NCBI RefSeq assembly: GCF_046614675.1
Contig: NZ_JBKKJT010000002.1
Span: 1 to 64,000, forward strand
DNA length: 64,000 nt
Direction of reading: 5' to 3'
Source: Chryseobacterium cupriresistens
GTDB lineage: Bacteria; Bacteroidota; Bacteroidia; Flavobacteriales; Weeksellaceae
The notes beneath the pieces were generated by a model. The model was not told the DNA's origin and made no database searches. It saw only the letters and a list, made by a program, of their open reading frames with translations. Within the stretch, counting starts at the first letter, position 1. Each line of letters starts with the position of its first letter. The position numbers and the translations under genes were made by a program. This document shows positions 18,897 to 27,197 of this stretch, piece by piece.

Positions 18897-20555
18897 CTAA
18901 AACCTACTCAGAATTCCCCAATGGATTTTAATATCATTAAATTTAAAAGGATTTCCGAACTCATTACCATTAGACAGCTGGAAACTCATCAGACCAATAG
19001 GAATGAAGAAATTGAAACCGAGCCCGACACTGTAGAGCTTGGGTTTTACATTTAAAGATTTATTATTAAGCTGCCCATATTGTCCAAAGACATCAAAGAA
19101 GGCCTGGTTACCGATAAGGTACCGGTACTCCAGACTTCCATAATAATAAAAGTCGGCGGCGAGGGAGTTTTCATTGAATCCCCGCATGGAATTCCAGCCT
19201 CCAAAACGGTATAATTCATTGGCAGAGAATTCTATTTTTGAATCCATCATGGCGCCCTCCGCTTTGATGTTCAGAAAGTGATTTCCTGAAATATGATAAT
19301 TATGTTCTCCAAAGAAATAAAACTGATTTTGATTGGCTTTAATATTATCTTTTGAATAAGTAGTCGTTAAGAAATCATATCCGGCATTGATCCTTGTTTT
19401 ATAAAGGAAAAGGTCAATATCTGTAGGCTCAGTCATTTCATACCATATCCCGATCCCTTTTTTGTTGTAGTCTTTTCCCTGAACGTATAGCGTATCAATA
19501 ATAGTAGAGGTTTCGAGAGTTGCTCTCAGACCTATTTTATTCCGGTTGTTGATGTGGTAATAAAAGGCAGGCAGGAATTTTACATTGGCAAACGTAGAAT
19601 CCTGACGGTAGATATTTACTTTTGTATCCATCCCGACATTCGATTTGAAAAGGTACGGAATATCTACCCTAAGATCGAAAGTCTGTCCTTTATCAGGGTT
19701 TCTCTGCCAGTATAAATTCACAGTTTCAAAACCATTGAACATATTCCTGAAATTGACATTCATTGTCCCGTTTAAGGTAAACTTGGAGGTTTTATCATTC
19801 CCGAAACCGATTACCCCATCGAAGGTATTTGTCTTTTTCTTTTCCAGAAACAGGTAAATACTGGTGGAATCTTTTGTAAATAAAGTCTGAGGCTGCCGTT
19901 CAAGGGTCAGAAAAGGATGGCTCTGAAAGGTTTTGTTGATGGCTAAAAGGTTTTTGTCATCATAGTTTTTACCTTTAAATTCCTTTTCAAGGTTTTTGAT
20001 GAATCTTTTGGGAACTTTTTCGTATCCTTTTACTACGAATCCGTTGATTGTTCTTTTATCATTCTTGTTGATGTCAAGTTCTACGATTGGATAACCGTTT
20101 TTCTGACCTTTGTATTTAGATTTGATTCTGCTGAAAGAATACCCTTCATCAATATAAGTCTTGTTGATACTTTTCTTGGTGGAGTCTAAATTTTTAGTGA
20201 AAAAATCTTTCTGGATTTTTAATTTCTGAACAAGAGAATCTGTAAGGTTGACATATGTTTCATTGAAATTCTTTCCTTTATCGTAGAAAATTTCCGTGCT
20301 GTCACCTTTTACTTTTACGTCTTTCAGTTGAGTGAAGAAATAATTACTCTGCGCTAATGAATCCAGAAATTTTACAGCTGAAGTAGAATCTTTTACTTTT
20401 TTCCTGACCTTGGTTTCCGTATCAATCAGCCAATACTGCTTCTTCTGCGCTTGTGTAAAAACGCAGAACAGTACAAAAAATATTTTTAAAAGTAATTTCA
20501 ATTTATTCTTCTGAATATGAAAAGGAATCTCTATAAAATACAAAAGATTCTTCAC
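18897..20555 (-). CDS. Omp85/BamA-TamA family outer-membrane protein
   Basis: 552 residues in the longest reading. The N-terminal half (about 40-250) is mixed alpha/beta with a POTRA-like stretch (NGFVVKGYEKVPKRFIKNLEKEFKGKNYDDKNLLAINKTFQSHPF), and the C-terminal half is a beta barrel. The barrel contains the motif region GGWNSMRGFNENSLAAD, equivalent to the conserved (V/I)RG(F/Y) of Omp85 barrels, and a short aromatic C-terminus (LSRF). The listed start is a GTG at 20555 that lies inside a REP-like palindrome. A TTG at 20501 would start MKLLLKIFFVLFCVFTQAQ, a much better signal peptide (534 residues). The family inserts or exports outer-membrane proteins or lipids. This short version is not BamA itself, which has five POTRA domains. 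It is followed by the susC promoter region and preceded by an SDR gene. Confidence 0.82.
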   Translation of the reverse strand: MKNLLYFIEIPFHIQKNKLKLLLKIFFVLFCVFTQAQKKQYWLIDTETKVRKKVKDSTSAVKFLDSLAQSNYFFTQLKDVKVKGDSTEIFYDKGKNFNETYVNLTDSLVQKLKIQKDFFTKNLDSTKKSINKTYIDEGYSFSRIKSKYKGQKNGYPIVELDINKNDKRTINGFVVKGYEKVPKRFIKNLEKEFKGKNYDDKNLLAINKTFQSHPFLTLERQPQTLFTKDSTSIYLFLEKKKTNTFDGVIGFGNDKTSKFTLNGTMNVNFRNMFNGFETVNLYWQRNPDKGQTFDLRVDIPYLFKSNVGMDTKVNIYRQDSTFANVKFLPAFYYHINNRNKIGLRATLETSTIIDTLYVQGKDYNKKGIGIWYEMTEPTDIDLFLYKTRINAGYDFLTTTYSKDNIKANQNQFYFFGEHNYHISGNHFLNIKAEGAMMDSKIEFSANELYRFGGWNSMRGFNENSLAADFYYYGSLEYRYLIGNQAFFDVFGQYGQLNNKSLNVKPKLYSVGLGFNFFIPIGLMSFQLSNGNEFGNPFKFNDIKIHWGILSRF

Positions 20556-20560
20556 TGCAT

Positions 20561-20600
20561 TTCTGAACTACGTTCGCAGACTTTCAGTCAGTGTTCAGAA
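20561..20600. repeat. REP-like palindrome
   Basis: TTCTGAAC (20561-20568) and GTTCAGAA (20593-20600) form an inverted repeat. The flanks (GATTCTTCACTGCA on the left, TGACAATGCG on the right) match the style of dispersed intergenic repeats in this genus. It fills the 68-base gap between the SDR stop and the Omp85 gene. On the minus strand it could also slow or end transcription from the SDR. Confidence 0.55.
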
Positions 20601-20623
20601 TGACAATGCGCCTTATCAATCAA

Positions 20624-21418
20624 CTAATTTTTATCCAGTTTATTATACTTCTTCATCAAATTCTCATAAGTTCCCTGCGGAAGAATCCATTTCAAAGGAA
20701 CCCCGATTTTCTGTCCGAATTTACCAAAATAATAATGCGCTTTCCATTTATTTTTTGCTAAAAGTTTTTCAATGTATTCTGCGACTTCCGAAGGCTCTGT
20801 TCCGTCATTCACGTGAGAATTCATCAGCGCATATACTTTGTCAAAAACATTTTTATAAGGCTGGGAGACCTGTGCAATGACTCTGTTGTCTGCAATATTG
20901 GTTTTAATATCTCCCAGATGCAGAGAGCATACATCAATATTCCATGGGTAAACTTCATATCTCATCGCTTCCGTTACTTTATCCAGAGCCGATTTAGAAG
21001 CCGAATAAAATCCGCGGAAAGGCAGACCCATTTCACTTCCGATACTGGAAACATTGATAATTTTTCCAAATTTGTGCTCACGCATATTCGGGAGTACGGC
21101 ACTCATCATCTGTACAGGTCCGGCAAGATTCAGGCTGAAAAGCTTCAGAATATCTTCTTTCGTAGAATCTTCCACGGCTCCTACCATTCCCATTCCGGCA
21201 TTGTTGATCAGAACATCAATTTTGGTTTCTGTTTTTAAAACCTCAGCTACAGCATTTTGAACTGCAGTATTGTCTGTCACATCAGTTGGGATCGATTTGA
21301 AGTATTGGCTTTCTGTATGTTTTCGGCTTAATCCGTATACTTGATGTCCTTTTTTACCAAAATATTCTGCCAATGCAAACCCGATTCCTGATGAGGTTCC
21401 TGTTATAATGATGGTCAT
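20624..21418 (-). CDS. SDR family NAD(P)-dependent oxidoreductase
   Basis: 264 residues, a classical short-chain dehydrogenase/reductase. The Rossmann nucleotide motif TGTSSGIG lies at about 6-13, NNAG near 92-95, catalytic Ser in VSSIGSE, and the YxxxK pair in FYSASKSALDK near 157-167. The substrate is not evident. The C-terminal part (KWILPQGTYENLMKKYNK) is like the oxidoreductase group often annotated only as SDR. Two TAnnTTTG-type boxes are seen upstream on the minus strand (21496-21489 and 21517-21510), giving a leader of about 65-85 bases. It is cytoplasmic, with no signal. Confidence 0.92.
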   Translation of the reverse strand: MTIIITGTSSGIGFALAEYFGKKGHQVYGLSRKHTESQYFKSIPTDVTDNTAVQNAVAEVLKTETKIDVLINNAGMGMVGAVEDSTKEDILKLFSLNLAGPVQMMSAVLPNMREHKFGKIINVSSIGSEMGLPFRGFYSASKSALDKVTEAMRYEVYPWNIDVCSLHLGDIKTNIADNRVIAQVSQPYKNVFDKVYALMNSHVNDGTEPSEVAEYIEKLLAKNKWKAHYYFGKFGQKIGVPLKWILPQGTYENLMKKYNKLDKN

Positions 21419-21670
21419 TGAATTCGTATGATTTTTAATGTTTTTATTTTCTTCTGATACCAGTGAGACGTTTTTAATGGTCTGTGTTCAAAAGTAAATC
21501 TATTTTCAGCAAATGTAAAAAAAGAAAAATGAACTTTGATAGGAACAAAGCTGTAAAGTTGGATGTATTCTCTAACTGATTTAAAATATTTAGAAATAAT
21601 CCATCAGTGTTGGAAAAGTTATTATATTTTAACTCCGGTAAAATTTAGTAATTAATTACGTTTTAAATTA

Positions 21671-22369
21671 ATGATGAAAAAAGAACTGCTAATATTATTC
21701 ATACTCAATTTTAGCTTTTATTGTACAGGACAAGAAATTAAAATTCCGGAGAATTTCACTGAACATTCTATTCCAAAAGTAGAATCTCCGGAATGGTTCG
21801 TTCTTATTCATTCTAAAGACTGTTATGCTGTCAAAAAAGACAATGGTAGATTGATTGTGGAAAAAACGAGCTATTACAAAAAAGATTCTGAATTAGAAAT
21901 TGAAGATGGAACATTGATTGGAGAAAATAAAGGAGAATTTGGGGGAGCACTATACTTCCAGCCTAAAGAAGATAGAGAAAAAATTGAAATAAAATTTGGA
22001 AACATTGTTGATATTTTCAGATTTCAGAATAAGATCTATTTCACAGAAGGCTCAGGTATATGGGGAAGTTTGTATGAATTAAAAAAAGATTCAGCTTTCA
22101 CTTATAATAGAGTCGAATCCTTTGGGGATTCATTAGAAACTTTAACTATATTCAATGACAGTATTTACATTGCTTCTTTTCATGGCTTTTATAAAGTAGT
22201 GGATCAAAAAGCGACACTCCTTTTCAGGAAACAGTTTTGGGGGGGACTGTATCCAAACTCTGTAGTGGTATTCGATGAGGAAAATATTTTTATGGGAATA
22301 CGAAGTGGAATTGTTAAGTTAAATCTTGTGAAAAAAACAGTTAATTTTTATACAGAAAAAGAAGTATAG
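21671..22369 (+). CDS. Exported hypothetical protein
   Basis: 232 residues with a Sec signal peptide (MMKKELLILFILNFSFYCTGQ). I do not recognise the family. Short strand-like repeats with Tyr, Phe and Gly (IVDIFRFQNKIYFTEGSGIWGSLYEL, IYIASFHGFYKVVDQK, IFMGIRSGIVKLNL) suggest a small beta-propeller-like fold. It stands alone between a minus-strand SDR and the SusCD operon, so no role can be drawn from context. Confidence 0.75.
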   Translation: MMKKELLILFILNFSFYCTGQEIKIPENFTEHSIPKVESPEWFVLIHSKDCYAVKKDNGRLIVEKTSYYKKDSELEIEDGTLIGENKGEFGGALYFQPKEDREKIEIKFGNIVDIFRFQNKIYFTEGSGIWGSLYELKKDSAFTYNRVESFGDSLETLTIFNDSIYIASFHGFYKVVDQKATLLFRKQFWGGLYPNSVVVFDEENIFMGIRSGIVKLNLVKKTVNFYTEKEV

Positions 22370-22634
22370 TTTGTGTTTTAAGAATTAGATTCTTAAAATA
22401 TTTTTCGTTCGAACCGCTGAATTGCGTTTTTTTTATTCCTATCATGGAATAAATTTAAGACAAACTTAATATTAATTCATTATTCATCATCGGAGGAATG
22501 ATTACTTTTAATTACATATGTTTCTGAAAAACAGGTGTTTAATTTTGTTTTGTGGTAGATGGTACCTGAAAAAATCTAAAATTTCTTAATAAAAACATAA
22601 GAAAACCTTAATGAGGCATGGAAGCAGACTGATC

Positions 22635-22642
22635 TAATTTTG
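22635..22642 (+). promoter_or_regulatory. TAnnTTTG -7 box of plus-strand SusCD operon
   Basis: TAATTTTG fits the Bacteroidota -7 consensus and lies 21 bases ahead of the ATG at 22664. It also shows that the TTG at 22640, an apparent earlier start, is promoter sequence. Unusually for this phylum, an AGGAG stretch (22656-22660) sits just before the ATG. No good TTTG -33 element is seen. Confidence 0.6.
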
Positions 22643-22663
22643 CACCTAATCAAAAAGGAGATC

Positions 22664-25552
22664 ATGAATGTATTTAAAATCCCTGTATCCGTAACTTATT
22701 TAACGGGAAGGGTATTACTTATTGGTGCAATATCGGCTTCACCGATGTTCCTCGCTCAGAAAAAAGACAGCTTAAAAGAAAAATCCATCGACGAGATTGT
22801 TGTTGTCGGCTACGGAACACAGAAAAAAAGTAAAGTTTCCGGAGCCGTTTCGGAGGCTTCGTTGGATAAGCTAACCTCCAGATCTTTATCCGGAGTAGGA
22901 GAAGTTCTTCAGGGGAAAGCTCCCGGAGTAACTGTAGTGAACGAAGGTGGAGATCCTAACGGAGCACCGAAGGTCAATATTCGTGGTCTGGGAGGAATCA
23001 ATGGAGAAACTCCTCTTTATGTTGTGGATGGAGTGGTTTTCAATGGAACACCCTCTATCAATCCGAATGATATTCAGGATATTTCTGTACTTAAAGATGC
23101 ATCTGCGGCCATTTATGGAGCAAGATCTTCCGGAGGGGTTATTCTTATTACCACTAAAAAAGGGAAGAAAGGAAATCTAACAGTAGATTTTGATGTTAAG
23201 TACGGCGTAAACCAGGCATGGAGGCTGAAAGAATCCCTGAATGCGGCAGAATTTCAGGATGTGATGTACAAAGCCTATGAAAATGCGGGGAAACTGGGAA
23301 GTCTGCCAACTGCTTTTAATCCTAATCAATATCCGGACGGAAGAATTACCAGAACAGACTGGATGAAAGAAATTTTCAGAACAGGAACTATTCAGGAATA
23401 CAATATTAATCTTAGTGGAGGAAGTGAGAAATCCAGATATTTTGTAGGCATGAACCACAGAAGCCTTGAGGGGATTTTACTGAATACTCAGGCAAAACGA
23501 TACAATTTCAGAGTCAATTCTGAACATAAAGTAAAAGACTGGCTGACGATCGGAGAAAATATGTACTATAATTACTCTGACGGCAATACAGCCGATACCA
23601 AAAGTGGTTATACAGGTGCTTTGGTGGCGGCTATGTACTATCCGCCCAATGTTCCGGTATATACACCAAGTGGTGCTTTTTCAGGACTGCCGATTGATGT
23701 GGCAGGTGGTTACGGAGATATGATCAATCCTGTTGCTTATCTTAAAAGAATCAGCATCAGAAATCCTACCCACGAAATTTTAATCAACCCTTATGCTGAA
23801 ATTACACTGGCGAAAGATTTAAAATTCCGTTCCAATTTCTCACAGACTTTTAAGCTGGGGGATGTAAAAAACTTTACATACAGAGTCCTTGAGATTGGGA
23901 AAATTTTTGATACCAATAATCTGGAATACCAATCCAATAATTCTTCAACAGCGCTTGCAGAACAATTGTTAACGTATAAAATCTCAGCAGGACAGCATAA
24001 TTTCGATTTCCTTGGAGGTTTTACTTTCCAGAAAACAATTGATGAGGGTTTTGTGGCAAAATCATATGATTTCAGAAGTGAAGCTGAGGTTTTCCAGCAC
24101 CTTCAGAATGCTGCGGATACCAATAAAGATGTTTCCAGTTACAGATTCAAGCAATCTTTGGTTTCTTATCTGGCGAGGGTAAACTACGACTATGCCGGGA
24201 AGTATATTGTAAGTTTATTGGGAAGACGTGATGGCTCTTCACTGGTAGCAAAACAAAACAGATTTGCCAATTACTATGCGGTTTCCGGTGCATGGGTGGT
24301 TTCGAAAGAAAACTTTATGAAGGAGATTTCATGGCTTTCAAGTCTGAAACTGAGAGGAAGCTATGGTATTCTGGGGAATCTTGGAGGAATTTCACCACAG
24401 GCTGTGAATCCATTGATGACCAGAGATAATAATGTCATTTTCGGTCAGGATCCTTCTCAGAACATTGCGTATTATGCAACCACACGTCCGAATCCCGATC
24501 TGAAATGGGGGAAATCTGAGCAGACCAACTTTGGAGTAGATGCTTCATTCCTTCACAACAGCCTTTCCTTACAGTTTGATTATTTCGTGAAAAATTCCAA
24601 AGATCAGATCTTCAATGTAAGCTTACCAAGTACGGCAACGTATAATAATCAGTATGTGAATGCGGGATTATTCCAGGATAAAGGATACGAATTGGGAATT
24701 AATTATAACAAAGTAGTTTCAGGTGATTTCACGTTCTCAATAGGAGCTACGATGAGTCAACTAAAAAATACGGTGAAGCAGCTTGCCAATGTGGATGAGA
24801 TCTTTATCAATGATAACGGAGTAAGAGGTGTATTAAAGCCAACCCGTGTGAAAGTAGGCGATCCTTTGTATTCTTTCTATGGTTATAAGACCGGAGGAAT
24901 TTTCCAGACTCAGGAAGAAATCAACAATTATAAAGATGCCAACGGAAATCTTATCCAGCCCAATGCCAAGCCGGGAGATATCAAATTCCTGAAAAAAGAA
25001 GGAAATACCGGAGTGCTTAATAATAATGACTTTGTTAATCTTGGAAGTCCATACCCTAAGTTCTCCTATGGCTTTTCATACAACATGACCTGGAAAAACT
25101 TTGATCTGAATTTATTCTTCCAGGGCGTTTACGGAAATAAAATTTTCAACGGAATGAAGTTTATTTCTTTGAACCCGGGCGGAACGGGACAGAATTATAA
25201 TATGGACAGAGATATCCTGAATGCATGGACGCCTCAGAATACGAATACCGATATCCCAAGACTGGTACACGGCGATCCGAGTGGAAATTACTCAAAAGTA
25301 TCAGATTTCTATGTAGAAGACGGATCTTACTTAAGGCTGAAAAACCTTACCATCGGGTATTCCTTGCCAAAAGAATTGTACCATAAACTGGATGTAAACA
25401 AAGTGAGAGTGTATGTAACCACCAACAACCTGTTTACCATAACGAAGTATACAGGATTTGATCCTGAAGTAGGAATGAACTCTTACGGAGTTGATACCGG
25501 AAGATATCCTCAGGCACGCTCATTCATCTTCGGAGTAGAGATCGGATTATAA
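22664..25552 (+). CDS. SusC/RagA-type TonB-linked outer-membrane transporter
   Basis: 962 residues from the ATG at 22664, chosen because it follows AGGAG and the -7 box overlaps any earlier start. After a signal peptide (to about residue 33, PMFLAQ) comes a TonB-box-like segment (SIDEIVVVGYGTQKK). The plug has LQGKAPGVTVVNEGG, VNIRGLGGINGETPLYVVDGVVFNG and ASAAIYGARSSGGVILITTKKGKKG, and a full barrel follows. It lacks the carboxypeptidase-like N-terminal domain of the minus-strand SusC. It is followed by susD after 25 bases, then a terminator and a phosphatase-phosphodiesterase fusion, which suggests import of phosphorus-containing products. Confidence 0.94.
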   Translation: MNVFKIPVSVTYLTGRVLLIGAISASPMFLAQKKDSLKEKSIDEIVVVGYGTQKKSKVSGAVSEASLDKLTSRSLSGVGEVLQGKAPGVTVVNEGGDPNGAPKVNIRGLGGINGETPLYVVDGVVFNGTPSINPNDIQDISVLKDASAAIYGARSSGGVILITTKKGKKGNLTVDFDVKYGVNQAWRLKESLNAAEFQDVMYKAYENAGKLGSLPTAFNPNQYPDGRITRTDWMKEIFRTGTIQEYNINLSGGSEKSRYFVGMNHRSLEGILLNTQAKRYNFRVNSEHKVKDWLTIGENMYYNYSDGNTADTKSGYTGALVAAMYYPPNVPVYTPSGAFSGLPIDVAGGYGDMINPVAYLKRISIRNPTHEILINPYAEITLAKDLKFRSNFSQTFKLGDVKNFTYRVLEIGKIFDTNNLEYQSNNSSTALAEQLLTYKISAGQHNFDFLGGFTFQKTIDEGFVAKSYDFRSEAEVFQHLQNAADTNKDVSSYRFKQSLVSYLARVNYDYAGKYIVSLLGRRDGSSLVAKQNRFANYYAVSGAWVVSKENFMKEISWLSSLKLRGSYGILGNLGGISPQAVNPLMTRDNNVIFGQDPSQNIAYYATTRPNPDLKWGKSEQTNFGVDASFLHNSLSLQFDYFVKNSKDQIFNVSLPSTATYNNQYVNAGLFQDKGYELGINYNKVVSGDFTFSIGATMSQLKNTVKQLANVDEIFINDNGVRGVLKPTRVKVGDPLYSFYGYKTGGIFQTQEEINNYKDANGNLIQPNAKPGDIKFLKKEGNTGVLNNNDFVNLGSPYPKFSYGFSYNMTWKNFDLNLFFQGVYGNKIFNGMKFISLNPGGTGQNYNMDRDILNAWTPQNTNTDIPRLVHGDPSGNYSKVSDFYVEDGSYLRLKNLTIGYSLPKELYHKLDVNKVRVYVTTNNLFTITKYTGFDPEVGMNSYGVDTGRYPQARSFIFGVEIGL

Positions 25553-25577
25553 TTTTTAACCAACAAAAAGTAAAAAA

Positions 25578-27086
25578 ATGAAATTTTTCAATAAAATATT
25601 GTTAGTATCAGGAATATCCGTAATGCTTTTGTCATGTACAGGCGAACTGGATGTTCAACCTGAAGGAACCCCTACTGAAGCCAGCTTCTGGAAAACAGAG
25701 AACGACCTTATTACCGGGGCAAACGCCATGTACAAGCCTTTATTCGATGGTGAATTTTACGGAAGAGGTTTGTTCTGGTTTATCAATGCCAGTGATGATA
25801 TGGTAACCGGAAGAGCAAAAAGTGAGGCGGATAACGCCAAAAACTTCAGCAGCAATTATATCGCGGCAGGTGATCTTGAAACTCAATGGAACAAAAGATA
25901 TAATGTGATTGGAGTTGCGAACCGTGTGATCCGTAACGTTGATAATATTCAAACCTCCCAGGCAACAAAAAATAAATATCTGGGAGAAGCTCTGTTCATG
26001 AGCAGCAGAATGTATTTTGAGCTTGCCTATTCTTATGGAAATGAAAAAGCAGGTGTTCCTATCATCGACCGTTCAAAAGATCCTGATCCTAACCCGATTC
26101 CAAGAGCAGCCAACGTAATGGAAAACTATACTTACATTGTGAACGACCTGAAAAGAGCTGCCGAATTATTACCTGCACAGGCAGAACTTCCTGCAAAGGA
26201 TTACGGAAGACCTCATAAAGCGGCAGCCTGGGCATTGTTAGCAAAAGTATATCTGTTTATGAAAGACTGGAAGAATGCAGAATTCTGGGCTAATGAAGTA
26301 ATGACCAAAGGAAACAGAGCCTTATTAGGTAATTTTGCAGATGTTTTTAAAGCTGAAAATAACTACAGTTCAGAATACATCTGGTCTGTTCCCGGAACTA
26401 CAAAGTTTACTGCCTGGGGAAGTATTCTTCCTGGGGTAATGCTTGAAAACAAAGGATGGGGAGAATATAACGGATGGGGATATTTTCAGCCAACAAAAGA
26501 GTTATTTGATGAATACGAAACCGGAGACCTTAGAAGAAGTGCTACCATTCTTAAAATAGGAGACAAGTTTACCTTTAACGGAAAAGAAAGAACATACGCT
26601 TCTACCAATTCCCTTACCGGATATCAGTTTAATAAATATATGGATGCCTTCAAATATGAGCTGAAAAGTGGTCACGTAAGCGCCAACGGAGATTATCCGT
26701 GTACAGACCTTGCTGTTCCGATCATGCGTTACGCTGAGGTGATCCTGATCAAAGCAGAAGCTTTACTGATGCAGGGAAAATCTGCTGATCAGGAGATCAA
26801 TATGATCAGAGCACGTGCAGGTTTATCTGCTAAAAACGGATGTACAATGGCTGATCTTAAACATGAAAGACGTTGCGAGCTGGCGGGTGAATGGGCAGAC
26901 AGACACAGAGACCTTGTACGTTGGGGAGATGCGCAGGCTGCTTATGCTAAGCCTCTGCATGGTATCAACGGACAGGTAGTCTGGGCCGCAAGAAACTTTA
27001 ATCCGGCTGTACATAATGTTTGGGCAGTTCCACAGGCTGAAATCGTAAACAGTCATGGGATCATTAAACAAAATGAAGGCTGGTAA
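25578..27086 (+). CDS. SusD/RagB family nutrient-binding lipoprotein
   Basis: 502 residues, the classical RagB/SusD type. Lipobox VMLLSC with Cys20. DVQPEGTPTEASFWKTENDLITGANAMYKPL is the typical start of the mature protein. SusD N-domain TPR helices and the RagB C-terminal segment (TDLAVPIMRYAEVILIKAEALLMQG, then INMIRARAGL and ERRCELAGEWADRHRDLVRWGDA near 430-455) are all present. It would bind substrate on the SusC at 22664-25552. It is distinct in subfamily from the two SusD-like_2 proteins elsewhere in the window. Confidence 0.94.
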   Translation: MKFFNKILLVSGISVMLLSCTGELDVQPEGTPTEASFWKTENDLITGANAMYKPLFDGEFYGRGLFWFINASDDMVTGRAKSEADNAKNFSSNYIAAGDLETQWNKRYNVIGVANRVIRNVDNIQTSQATKNKYLGEALFMSSRMYFELAYSYGNEKAGVPIIDRSKDPDPNPIPRAANVMENYTYIVNDLKRAAELLPAQAELPAKDYGRPHKAAAWALLAKVYLFMKDWKNAEFWANEVMTKGNRALLGNFADVFKAENNYSSEYIWSVPGTTKFTAWGSILPGVMLENKGWGEYNGWGYFQPTKELFDEYETGDLRRSATILKIGDKFTFNGKERTYASTNSLTGYQFNKYMDAFKYELKSGHVSANGDYPCTDLAVPIMRYAEVILIKAEALLMQGKSADQEINMIRARAGLSAKNGCTMADLKHERRCELAGEWADRHRDLVRWGDAQAAYAKPLHGINGQVVWAARNFNPAVHNVWAVPQAEIVNSHGIIKQNEGW

Positions 27087-27110
27087 AATTTAATCTTTAT
27101 CTACAAGCCG

Positions 27111-27150
27111 CTATATCATTGCAGAACTTTCTGTGATGATATAGTTTTTT
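27111..27150 (+). terminator. Terminator between susD and phosphatase fusion
   Basis: Stem CTATATCAT/ATGATATAG (27111-27119 and 27136-27144) with extra inner pairs and a T-run from 27145. It should end most SusCD transcripts, so the gene at 27198 either has its own promoter or is expressed by read-through. Confidence 0.8.
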
Positions 27151-27197
27151 CAAAGGCAGGCCTTCCATCTGGTCTGTAAAATTATAACGTTAAACAA

